A stretch of DNA of 43,547 bases, taken from JBBDST01 sp040904765 (lineage in GTDB: Bacteria > Actinomycetota > Nitriliruptoria > Nitriliruptorales > Nitriliruptoraceae). The notes beneath the pieces are model-generated. The model was not told the DNA's origin, did not search any database, and worked only from the letters and a program-made list of their open reading frames with translations. Shown here piece by piece: positions 31,863 to 39,879 of the stretch. Location of the stretch: the NCBI GenBank assembly GCA_040904765.1, contig JBBDST010000020.1:1-43547 (forward strand), given 5' to 3'. The translations under genes were made by a program, and so were the position numbers. The first letter of the stretch is position 1, and every line of letters begins with the position of its first letter.

Positions 31863-33806
31863 TTAGAACGGGAACTCCACCCCGTCACGCACGAGCGCAT
31901 CAGCCATCCGCGACAACAGGCTTGTCATTTGATCCCGACGGGTGGGGTCACTGGGCGCAAAGGTGCTCGATGACGTACCCCGAACAAGCCCAAGTTCTCG
32001 TGCTCGGTTAATAGCATCAACATGCGTGTTGTCTGCAATGTCGACGAACCAGCTGCGAGACGGCGGCTGACTGGTTTGCGACAGTTCCTCGTAGGTGCGT
32101 ACTAAAAATGAGGCGATATTGGCACGTGTGACCGGTCGATCTGGGTTGAACTGTCCTGACGCATCACCGCGGATAATTCCCAGTGCCGTGAGACGGTTAA
32201 TCGACGCATCGTGGGTTGACCCGGCAACAACGTCAGGGAAACCAGCGTCGGCAGCCGGTGGAAGTGTGACTACCCGATCGACGATATTGGCAAGGAAGGT
32301 TGCCATCTGCGCGCGGGTCACGGTGCCTGACGGGTTGAACGTGCCGTCCCGTAAGCCATTTGTCACTCCGACTGACGCGACACAGTCGATCGCCAGAAGG
32401 TGGATGTTGCTGCCGGTGACATCAGGAAATCCAGCAGATGGATGCGTCACTGCGCCGCAGACTGGACGTTGCACGCCATGGACAAGCGCGCCAGCGTCAA
32501 GCATTCCGCTCACGGCGGTTGCTTGCTGAGTGTTTGGCACGAAGCGAGAACTCCACATCACTGCGTCGACCAGTTCTGCTGTAGTGGCGTACGGTGCGAT
32601 GCTTCGCGCCAACGCCACAGCCCCAGCGACATACGGGGCGGCGTAGGACGTTCCGCTCGCAATCACCGCCTGCCCGCCAACCGAAGTTGTTGTGATCCCA
32701 GCCCCGGGGGCGGCAAGATCAACCACACTCGCGCCAACGTTAGAAAAGCTGGCGATTGCACCGTTTGGCTGTATCGCAGCGACGGTAATCAAGTTTGGAA
32801 GCACCCAGGCGGCTGGGAAATACGGTCCTTCGATAGTGAGTTGGGACCCATCGTTGCCTGAGGCAGCAATGACCGGCACGCCGGCATCGCGAATCGCGAT
32901 GCGTAACGATTCGAGTGCTTCTGCGCTGGCCGTTTGTGTTCCTGCAGTTGTCACCCAGGATGCGTTGATGACATCCGCGCCATACGTACGTGCTTCATCG
33001 AACGCACGTACCAGTATGGCGGTTGAGGAGCGTGCTTCACCATCGCCAGTGGATTCAAACGCCGCGATAGAAAGTATCCCGATGTTTGGTGCGATCCCTG
33101 CAATTCCAAAGCCGTTGTCTTTGCGCGCAGCAATGACGCTCGCAACGGTGGTGCCATGCGCCCGGCTGGTGCTGTCTACGTTGTCAACCACCGGACGTTC
33201 CGCCACAATTGCGCCGGCGAGGTCAGCATGTGACGCGTCAATGGCCGTGTCGATAACTGCCACCACAACATCGGGGCGACCTTGAGTGATGGCCCATGCG
33301 GCACGTGCACGAATGTCGATTCCCGCAACCGTTTGCAGGTTGGAGTTTGGAATGACCTGTCCGATGTTTTCAAGCGACCATTGACTTGAATAGCCCGGGT
33401 CGGTCGCCGCGGGAGCCAGTGGTAGAGCACTCAACGCTACGACAACTTCCGAATCGGGTTGGGCATTGGCGACACCTGGTGTTGCCTGTAGTGCTGTCAC
33501 TGCCCGAGCGACATTGTTGCTCACTACTACATCGATGGTGTCTGTGATCGAAGTGCGGCTAGCTGTCACAAGATGCCTTGCTGCGGCAAGGCCGTTCATT
33601 ACTTGGTCACGTCCGGTGAACTGTGGTTCCCACTCAATAAGTATGCGTTTTGCAACCGCGTCAGGATGAGCAGATAGCAGTGTGTCTGACGGAGTGGCCA
33701 CCGTGTCGGCTTGGGCAACTTGCGGTAACGCCTGTGTCATCAATGCGACACACACTGTGACTGCGGCAACAGCTCGGAGCCCTATGACACACCGTCGGTT
33801 GACCAT
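31863..33806 (-). CDS. Secreted subtilisin-like (S8) protease with three SLH-type repeats
   Basis: A 647-residue exported protease. A signal peptide (about 1-33, ending QVAQA) is followed by an inhibitor-I9-like propeptide (about 48-120). The S8 domain has the catalytic triad visible: Asp in AVIDTAIDASHADL, His in AHGTTVASVIA, Ser in SGTSYAAPYVAGA, plus the oxyanion Asn in AASGNDGS. Three C-terminal SLH-type repeats (FPDVTGSNIH.., FPDVVAGSTH.., FVDIADNTH..) should hold it on the wall. A GAGAGG ribosome site precedes the ATG. It lies in a run with two other SLH proteins and may process surface proteins. Substrates are unknown. Confidence 0.93.
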   Translation of the reverse strand: MVNRRCVIGLRAVAAVTVCVALMTQALPQVAQADTVATPSDTLLSAHPDAVAKRILIEWEPQFTGRDQVMNGLAAARHLVTASRTSITDTIDVVVSNNVARAVTALQATPGVANAQPDSEVVVALSALPLAPAATDPGYSSQWSLENIGQVIPNSNLQTVAGIDIRARAAWAITQGRPDVVVAVIDTAIDASHADLAGAIVAERPVVDNVDSTSRAHGTTVASVIAARKDNGFGIAGIAPNIGILSIAAFESTGDGEARSSTAILVRAFDEARTYGADVINASWVTTAGTQTASAEALESLRIAIRDAGVPVIAASGNDGSQLTIEGPYFPAAWVLPNLITVAAIQPNGAIASFSNVGASVVDLAAPGAGITTTSVGGQAVIASGTSYAAPYVAGAVALARSIAPYATTAELVDAVMWSSRFVPNTQQATAVSGMLDAGALVHGVQRPVCGAVTHPSAGFPDVTGSNIHLLAIDCVASVGVTNGLRDGTFNPSGTVTRAQMATFLANIVDRVVTLPPAADAGFPDVVAGSTHDASINRLTALGIIRGDASGQFNPDRPVTRANIASFLVRTYEELSQTSQPPSRSWFVDIADNTHVDAINRARELGLVRGTSSSTFAPSDPTRRDQMTSLLSRMADALVRDGVEFPF

Positions 33807-33822
33807 TCAACTTCCTCTCCGA

Positions 33823-33850
33823 AACTGGCACTACTAACGTAGCGCCAGTT
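33823..33850. repeat. Inverted repeat between the SpoIID-like and subtilase genes
   Basis: AACTGGC (33823-33829) and GCCAGTT (33844-33850) form a 7-bp stem with a 14-nt loop, spanning the stop codon of the SpoIID-like gene. No T-run follows. Significance is modest. Confidence 0.45.
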
Positions 33851-35906
33851 AAAACTGTTGTGCGATGCGGTAAAGGAACGTGGCCAACTGATCCCGACGG
33901 ACCGGCTCACGAGGACAAAACCGCTCCGGATCCGATCCGCATCCGGTGGTAATCCCTGAAGCAGCAAGAGCTGCTGCACTGCCTGCATGGGTTCCAGTTG
34001 TGTCCACAAAACTCACTGTGGCAGGGCGCGCTAACGCCAACGCGTTACTAATAAAGGTTGCCATCTGCTCGCGTGTGACATCCCGGTCTGGCTCAAACAT
34101 GCCTTCAGTAACACCGCGAGCTACCCCTGCGGTCACGAGTGCTTCGATGTTGCGGGCGTGAGTGTTTGATGCAGGCACGTCACCGAACATCCCTTGATAT
34201 TCGCCAACTTCAACAGCAAACAGGTTGACTAGGAACGTTGCCATCTGAGCGCGTGATACGGCCCGCCTCGGCGCGTAACGGTCCGTTTCGAGGCCCCGCA
34301 CAACCCCAACTTCCGCCGCCCAAGCGATCGCAAACTCGTGTGGGGAGCCGATGTCGTCTTTAAACGGGGAGAAACTGATCGTGTCGATCTGTTGGGACGG
34401 CAACCGGTTCCTCATCCCACCTGAGCTGACCGTAAGGAAGCGCAGCAGGCTCGCACCTGCGATCGCTTTAGATCCTTGGGGACGCCCGTCATACACGAAC
34501 GTTTCGCTGCTGCCATCCGCGCGTGTTCCGGTGATCTCAAGGGTGCGTGGAGTGCCGCCATCCGTGCGGTCTAGCACCGTCACACGGCTGACTTGAACCA
34601 GCGGGTTGGTGCGACCGTGAGACACGACTGCGGCAAAGTTGGTGTTGGTGATCTGTGCTGTCCAGGATGCCAACGTGTTATTTACCCCAGGATCACTCGA
34701 CCATGGGTCATCGATGCTACGAAGGTACGGGATCGGTGTAGTCCCAAACGCCCACGAATCTTCGACGTTTTCAGATCGCCCGAGCCCGTGAGAAGACGAA
34801 TAGAACGTTTGTGCAAGCGTGCCTTCAAACGTCAGCACCTGATCGGCAGTGTGTGCCACCGCATCTGCCCACAAGTTTCCCTGCGTGCTCAACACTTTGT
34901 CTTCGCCGTTGAACACCTGGTCTGACACGGTTGAAACGACCTCGCAGGCGCAGGTGCCCCCTCGCGGATTTGCCAGACGGCGAAGGGCAAACGTACGGCC
35001 GGTCACCGCTTGTGCTTGTAACGCTGCCGGCCCAGTTGAGCCCCATGAATTGGGCATTTCAGCCAGCCCACGCAGATATTTGTCGACCGTGTCTACGTCT
35101 TGCACGATCGAGAGGCTGCCGTCGATGTTGTGATAGTCGCGCCAACCGAAACGATAGGTCCGTCGAGGCTCGTCAATGGTTGTACATGCCAACGATTCGG
35201 CGCAGCGTGACTGGCTTTGCGCACGGATACTTTCGTCACCGTGAATCGCGCGAACGATCGGGTTTGAGGTGGTGTGGATCTCATCCCAGCCGGCCGTATC
35301 AACGGTTGCGAGATTCACCGGCGCATCGGTCGTGATGATCCCGTCCGTGCTTGCAAGCGACACGCTTTGGTCCGTGTCGGCCAATCGGGCAAGTTCAGGC
35401 GAGTCGAACCGTTCGATGCTTGTACCGGCACCGTTGGGCCGGACTCGTAACACTTCACCGACATCTTGCGTGAACCACGGTTGGCAGTTCTCTTGCGGTG
35501 CGCGTCCACTCAGCCCGCTTGGACCTGGGTTGCACGTAAACCACGATACTGAACCACTTTGGGCGATAATCAGCGAAGCCTGCTGACCGGTCTGCATGGA
35601 GGCACGTATTCGCTGCGTGGAACTGCGAGTATCGCTCGAAAGGGCTGTTCCCGGGTAGTAATGCGTCAGTATTTCTGAGACGGTTTTGCCTTGGCGGGCC
35701 ATCGCGAACGCGCCATATTGGCTCATGCCGATGCTGTGGCCCCAGCCGCCACCGGTGATGGCGACCTGCGGCACAAAATCTGCCTGTGCTTTAACGGCCG
35801 GACGTACCGTCAATGGTGTTGCTGCCGACGCTACCCCTAGTGGTGCAACACTGATGGCAAGAAGCAGTAGCAGTGCAACAAACGGTCGATGTGGGCGCAG
35901 TTTCAC
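33849..35906 (-). CDS. Secreted SpoIID/LytB-domain protein with three SLH-type repeats
   Basis: A 685-residue wall protein. The signal peptide runs to about residue 28 (GVASA). The SpoIID/LytB domain starts ITGGGWGHSIGMSQYGAFAMA and contains YLRGLAEMPNSWGSTGPAAL followed by QAQAVTGRTFAL, the family's core with its conserved Glu. SpoIID of Bacillus is a lytic transglycosylase on denuded peptidoglycan; this organism type does not sporulate as far as known, so a general wall-remodelling role is likelier. Three terminal SLH-type repeats follow (EFAIAWAAEVGVVRG.., FGDVPASNTH.., FVDTTGTHAG..GCGSDPERFCP). The start is GTG with AAGGAG 8 nt upstream. It is probably co-transcribed with the amidase and subtilase genes. 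Confidence 0.9.
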   Translation of the reverse strand: MKLRPHRPFVALLLLLAISVAPLGVASAATPLTVRPAVKAQADFVPQVAITGGGWGHSIGMSQYGAFAMARQGKTVSEILTHYYPGTALSSDTRSSTQRIRASMQTGQQASLIIAQSGSVSWFTCNPGPSGLSGRAPQENCQPWFTQDVGEVLRVRPNGAGTSIERFDSPELARLADTDQSVSLASTDGIITTDAPVNLATVDTAGWDEIHTTSNPIVRAIHGDESIRAQSQSRCAESLACTTIDEPRRTYRFGWRDYHNIDGSLSIVQDVDTVDKYLRGLAEMPNSWGSTGPAALQAQAVTGRTFALRRLANPRGGTCACEVVSTVSDQVFNGEDKVLSTQGNLWADAVAHTADQVLTFEGTLAQTFYSSSHGLGRSENVEDSWAFGTTPIPYLRSIDDPWSSDPGVNNTLASWTAQITNTNFAAVVSHGRTNPLVQVSRVTVLDRTDGGTPRTLEITGTRADGSSETFVYDGRPQGSKAIAGASLLRFLTVSSGGMRNRLPSQQIDTISFSPFKDDIGSPHEFAIAWAAEVGVVRGLETDRYAPRRAVSRAQMATFLVNLFAVEVGEYQGMFGDVPASNTHARNIEALVTAGVARGVTEGMFEPDRDVTREQMATFISNALALARPATVSFVDTTGTHAGSAAALAASGITTGCGSDPERFCPREPVRRDQLATFLYRIAQQF

Positions 35907-35943
35907 TACACACTCCTTAAAGGCTGTCTCAAACGCTGTCTTA

Positions 35944-35973
35944 CTGCAGGTGGCCAGACACAGCGACCTGCAG
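35944..35973. repeat. Inverted repeat between the amidase and SpoIID-like genes
   Basis: CTGCAGGT (35944-35951) and ACCTGCAG (35966-35973) form a perfect 8-bp stem with a 14-nt loop in the 90-bp gap. The CAGGT/ACCTG core also occurs in the hairpin at 31828-31858. There is no T-run, so it is more likely a processing or regulatory site than a terminator. Confidence 0.6.
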
Positions 35974-35996
35974 CGACAACCCCCTCTGTGTAGCGG

Positions 35997-37856
35997 TTAA
36001 GGGGTTGCTGTTGTGTGAACTGCAACCGTTGCATTACGGCCAGTAGCCGTACGTAGCATGTCGACAAATGATGCGGTGGAATCGCGCAGCACGATGGTAT
36101 TGGGACAGAAATTGCCGGAACCGCAGTTACCTACGATGCCCATATCTTTCAGTCCCGAAATCCCTGGGGCGTGAACGGCATCAGTCGATACGTCCGGGTA
36201 GGGGGCCGTGGTTGGCCGATGCTCTGGATTGCCGCTGGCGTTATACAGCAACGTGGCAAGTTGTGCCCGCGTCATCCGGTCAGATGGTCCGAAACGATCG
36301 TGTGTTTTGCCGATCATAAAGCCGTTAGCAACCAACGTATAGATGGAACCGGAATGGGCAGCACTCAGCGGGACATCCACAAATGGTGTGCGGTTCGATG
36401 CCACATTTGGCAGCTGAAGTGCATGCACGACAAATGTTGCTGCTTGGGCGCGTGTGAGGCCCTGTGACGGGCAGAATTCGTTTTCGCGACAGCCGCGGAT
36501 CACGCCTTGATCAGCCAATCGCAAGATGGCTGGCCGGTGCGGTGAAGTCGCGGACACATCAGGAAAGACCACAGACACGGCGCGGGCTGACAGGCGTATC
36601 TGTGGCAGTAAGTCAAGAATCTGCCCAGGGCAGCTGGTCTGACCGACATCACGGTGGCCTACGATTACCGGCCGCATTACCCCTGAACTGGCCAGCGAAA
36701 CGGTGTCCACTTGATCGTCGGTTTGCCCCACGGGCATCTGATTGGTGAAACCGCCCGGGTCGAGTCCGTGGATCTGTGATTTGAGGGCGATTACGTCTGT
36801 GAGGGCCTGCAGAGCTTCTTGGCTCGGGAAGGTGCCAGTGAAGTCGCCGATGACCGAGACGCCAAATGAGCCGGTGTTAAATCCGCGTGCGTGCGCGCCG
36901 ATAACTGCCTGATCAAAGCCTCCGCGCCGGCCTTCATATACGCGGCCAAACCGGTCGATAACAATGTTGTAGCCGAGATCTTTCCAGCCGAGCCCGCCTT
37001 GGCTAGCAGGGCGGGTGTGGTAGATCTGCATTGCACGAATGATGCCGGGAGCTTCTTCGGCCGTGTAACTATTTGCGCCGTTTGCGACCGATCGGTGGGC
37101 AGTGTGATGCACGATCCCCATGTGTACGGTTTCAGCGAGGGAAACCTCAGGAGAACCAAGCGACTCGTCTGAGCCCCATTCAGCCCGGGTAATCAGCGAT
37201 ACGTTGCCGGTAGCTGCCGGGACAACGTCAACTTCAGGTTCATACGGGGTCGCGGTGAGGGTCGCATCGTGGGTCATCTGAACATCAACCGTCGTGGTTG
37301 AAGCAAGGCTTGCGGTCACTGGCGCTGACAGCCCCAACGAGTCGATCACCACAATGTCAATGGCGGTTACGTCTGCGCCGCGCACTGAAAGTTGCAGATA
37401 CTTGGCTTCCGTAACCCACAACAGTTCGGCCTGCTGATGGGTGTCCGACATCTGTTCATTCGTCCCTTGGTCGGGACCGTCGTCTTTATCGTAAAAGTCG
37501 ACGTCATGCCACGGTCCAAACTCTCCCGGACTGGTGGCAGTACGCACCCGCAACTCTTCTAGGGACAGTGGTACGCGAAATCCGAGAGCACTGAAGTGAA
37601 ACGGTGCACTTAGCACTGCCGAAATGTTCGCGGCGTCAGCCTTCGTTGGATCACCGGAGAGGTTCACTGACGGTGCTGCTGTCAACGTCTCTACTCGGGT
37701 TGACAAAGTGCTTGACAACGTTGTGGTCTCCGTCGTAGCTGAAACCATTGTTGCCGGTGGTGTGCTGGCGATGAGCAGCATGCCAACCAGTGCCACACTT
37801 ACAGTCGTCATCCACGTTCTCGTTTTCTGCTGTTGCTGAACCACAATAAACCTCAT
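35997..37856 (-). CDS. Secreted PGRP-type N-acetylmuramoyl-L-alanine amidase with three SLH-type repeats
   Basis: A protein of about 619 residues that would cut the bond between muramic acid and the peptide stem. After a signal segment (MTTVSVALVGMLLIAST) comes a beta-rich region (about 70-200) of the kind found before actinobacterial PGRP domains. The amidase domain follows: LITRAEWGSDE, zinc ligands in IVHHTAH and VGHRDVGQTSCPG, and GYNIVIDRFGRVYEGR. Three SLH-type repeats end it (FPDVSATSPH.., FVDVPLSAAH.., YPDVSTDAVH..); the third is degenerate at LRDSTAS. I start at ATG 37856 because the upstream frame looks non-coding; the ribosome site is weak. It is first of three adjacent SLH-anchored wall enzymes. 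Confidence 0.92.
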   Translation of the reverse strand: MRFIVVQQQQKTRTWMTTVSVALVGMLLIASTPPATMVSATTETTTLSSTLSTRVETLTAAPSVNLSGDPTKADAANISAVLSAPFHFSALGFRVPLSLEELRVRTATSPGEFGPWHDVDFYDKDDGPDQGTNEQMSDTHQQAELLWVTEAKYLQLSVRGADVTAIDIVVIDSLGLSAPVTASLASTTTVDVQMTHDATLTATPYEPEVDVVPAATGNVSLITRAEWGSDESLGSPEVSLAETVHMGIVHHTAHRSVANGANSYTAEEAPGIIRAMQIYHTRPASQGGLGWKDLGYNIVIDRFGRVYEGRRGGFDQAVIGAHARGFNTGSFGVSVIGDFTGTFPSQEALQALTDVIALKSQIHGLDPGGFTNQMPVGQTDDQVDTVSLASSGVMRPVIVGHRDVGQTSCPGQILDLLPQIRLSARAVSVVFPDVSATSPHRPAILRLADQGVIRGCRENEFCPSQGLTRAQAATFVVHALQLPNVASNRTPFVDVPLSAAHSGSIYTLVANGFMIGKTHDRFGPSDRMTRAQLATLLYNASGNPEHRPTTAPYPDVSTDAVHAPGISGLKDMGIVGNCGSGNFCPNTIVLRDSTASFVDMLRTATGRNATVAVHTTATP

Positions 37857-38042
37857 CACCCGAGAACATCTCGTAGCCGCGTGTACATAGATCTCGAAAT
37901 AGCCATGCACCATCGAACGTGCGATACAAATCTGAAGGGACGAATTTCACAAGTGTACTTTCGCCCGTTTTTAGTATGACACGCGACTGAGCAGAATGCC
38001 ACACCCATTTTCGGCCAACTGCTGGCATAGCCGATTATTGGC

Positions 38043-38594
38043 TTATTCAACGACTGGAGCGCCAAAATTCAGTGTATCAACCACGGTCAAAAACGTGTCG
38101 ATGTTGCGCAAAAACACGTCAGGCCCAGACGAGTCTCCCACTGAGGGCACCGGTTGCGCCAAGATCACAACGTTGCGCGAAGGAATCAACACCACCATCT
38201 CGCGGGTGTCTGTTATCTCATCAGTGAGGCGATACACCACTTGCGTTGCCGGGACATCCCCCGTCAAAATGCGCTGCTGTTGGGTTTCAATCTCGGCGCC
38301 GTTCGCCGCCAAAAATTCCAGCCAGTCACGTGGCAGCGTGTCTGGTTCGTAAGAGAAAAACATCGCCACGACCTCTCCGTCGGGAACGGCACGTGGAGCC
38401 CCATCTTCTTGCGGTCCAAGCGGGACGTTAGCGATGCTTAAGGTCGTGTCGGTGCGTTCGAAAACGACCCAGCCCTCGGGGAGATCGACGGTGATGTTGC
38501 GCCATACGACCGGCCCATTTTGACTGCTACAGCTGACGAGCAACATGGCACAAAACGCGCATGCGATGAGTGCACGGTGGACTGCATTACCCAT
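38043..38594 (-). CDS. Hypothetical lipoprotein
   Basis: A 183-residue protein with a signal peptide ending in the lipobox LLVSC (Cys22). The mature part is a mixed alpha/beta domain starting WRNITVDLPEGWVVFERTDTTLSI and ending IDTFLTVVDTLNFG. The layout 'VDLPEGW......T.S......F......L' resembles the PsbP/DcrB/Mog1-like fold, but I cannot assign it to a named family. An AGAGGATG sequence upstream of the ATG serves as ribosome site. It stands between the amidase gene and the Wzz/kinase-like gene, 31 bp from the latter's stop, and may be co-transcribed with it. Confidence 0.7.
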   Translation of the reverse strand: MGNAVHRALIACAFCAMLLVSCSSQNGPVVWRNITVDLPEGWVVFERTDTTLSIANVPLGPQEDGAPRAVPDGEVVAMFFSYEPDTLPRDWLEFLAANGAEIETQQQRILTGDVPATQVVYRLTDEITDTREMVVLIPSRNVVILAQPVPSVGDSSGPDVFLRNIDTFLTVVDTLNFGAPVVE

Positions 38595-38625
38595 ACATCA
38601 TCCTCTGCTGAGCGTCAGATTACCG

Positions 38626-39786
38626 TTACGAAGGACGAAGCTCACCAGCTGTCGGTGGCCGATTGACATAGCGTTCATGTTGCGCAGTTGTCCGCAGCAA
38701 AGTCTGTTCTTCGTCATCATGCACGCGTCCGACATGTCGCAACGCAGGGATCCGTTCGGTGTGATTCGGATGATTACGGCTGCTATCGGCCATCGGCGGG
38801 GCCGGCAGCGGCACAGTCGGCGTGTAGGTCGCGGTAGCAACTTCATGATTCGTAGCCGACTCAAGCGCGACATCATCACCCAGTGACACTGCTTGGCGTC
38901 CGCTTCGAACCCCATCATGTACCAACAGCACCTGGGTCATGACCCCGACAGACTCGATGGCGTCAAGACCAGCAATCAGTTCGACCCGGGTAGTGCGTCC
39001 AACCTCGGCAATCACCAGCACAACATCAAGCCGCGTCACCGCTCTGACGACCGGCCGGCTGGCAGCCAACGGCAGTCCAACCAGATAGGTGTCGAGATTA
39101 CGTGGCAGGCTTGAAGTCAGTTGTGGCAAGAGTTCAAGTGCCTGCACCCGGTTTGGGCCGGCGTTAAGACGGGCATGTTGCGTATCGGCTGACATTCGCT
39201 GGGTAGCAGTGGACAACGGCACGTTGTCGCGTACGACATCTATCACCCCACGCGTGTTGGTGGCGTCCGATGCCAAAGCAACTTCAAGGACTCTTTCGCC
39301 TCGGTTGGCACAGGCTGCGGCTAGCGCACTTGTCCAAGCGGCAGCATGGTGGGTCTGTGCTGAGGCGTCAGCGACACCGACACGCAACACCACCTCGGTG
39401 TCGATCCGGTCAGCCCGTGCGCGTTCAAGTAGGTCTAAGAGACGAACGAGCACCGGTGCTGATGGTTCGCTTGGAATGATCGCAATAAGTTCCCCGCCCG
39501 TACCACGCACGTGGCGTGCCCCAAAAACGCGGGCGTCGGTTGCATCCCCAATGCCTGCTGCGACAAGTCCAAGTAACAGGCCTGCGGTCGCGACGAGCGC
39601 GCCGGATTCTGCGGTTAACGCCACGACTTGTGACGTGAACGTTGCTAAGGCTGCTGCGGCTGCCACGACGATGATAAACGTGGCGAGGATGACAGCTCGG
39701 CGGCGGCGGATGACGTCACTGAAGCCGTGGGCAAAACCGCCGCCATGCGCGGCAGAAGTGCTGGTGCGCTGTTTCAAAATGCTCAT
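38626..39786 (-). CDS. Wzz/BY-kinase-like membrane protein lacking a Walker A motif
   Basis: About 386 residues. Two N-terminal helices (AVILATFIIVVAAAAALATF and ALVATAGLLLGLVAAGIG) are separated by only a short loop. A cytoplasmic MinD-like fold follows. The strand-loop-helix that should bind ATP reads VVLRVGVADASAQTHHAAAW where BY-kinases have SxxPGEGKT; the next ANRGERVLEVALAS and the late RLDVVLVIAEVGRTTRVEL align with family strands. No tyrosine cluster ends the protein; the tail is His/Pro/Arg-rich. I infer an inactive relative of the polysaccharide-chain-length co-polymerase/kinases. ATG 39786 lacks a ribosome site; a TTG at 39807 with GGAAGA 6 nt upstream is an alternative start. Confidence 0.55.
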   Translation of the reverse strand: MSILKQRTSTSAAHGGGFAHGFSDVIRRRRAVILATFIIVVAAAAALATFTSQVVALTAESGALVATAGLLLGLVAAGIGDATDARVFGARHVRGTGGELIAIIPSEPSAPVLVRLLDLLERARADRIDTEVVLRVGVADASAQTHHAAAWTSALAAACANRGERVLEVALASDATNTRGVIDVVRDNVPLSTATQRMSADTQHARLNAGPNRVQALELLPQLTSSLPRNLDTYLVGLPLAASRPVVRAVTRLDVVLVIAEVGRTTRVELIAGLDAIESVGVMTQVLLVHDGVRSGRQAVSLGDDVALESATNHEVATATYTPTVPLPAPPMADSSRNHPNHTERIPALRHVGRVHDDEEQTLLRTTAQHERYVNRPPTAGELRPS

Positions 39787-39822
39787 CGCAATGATCGTAG
39801 CGATCAAACGGGATCTTCCATA

Positions 39823-39856
39823 CCAACAGCCCCCGTGTAAACGCGGGGGCTGTTGG
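39823..39856 (-). terminator. Strong hairpin after groEL
   Basis: CCAACAGCCCCCG pairs perfectly with CGGGGGCTGTTGG (13 bp) around an 8-nt loop, starting 23 bp after the groEL stop. The T-run of a classical terminator is missing on the minus strand (TATGGAAG follows), but stem strength and position favour termination or 3'-end protection. Confidence 0.7.
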
Positions 39857-39879
39857 TGATTAGCAGATGGTGGAACGAA

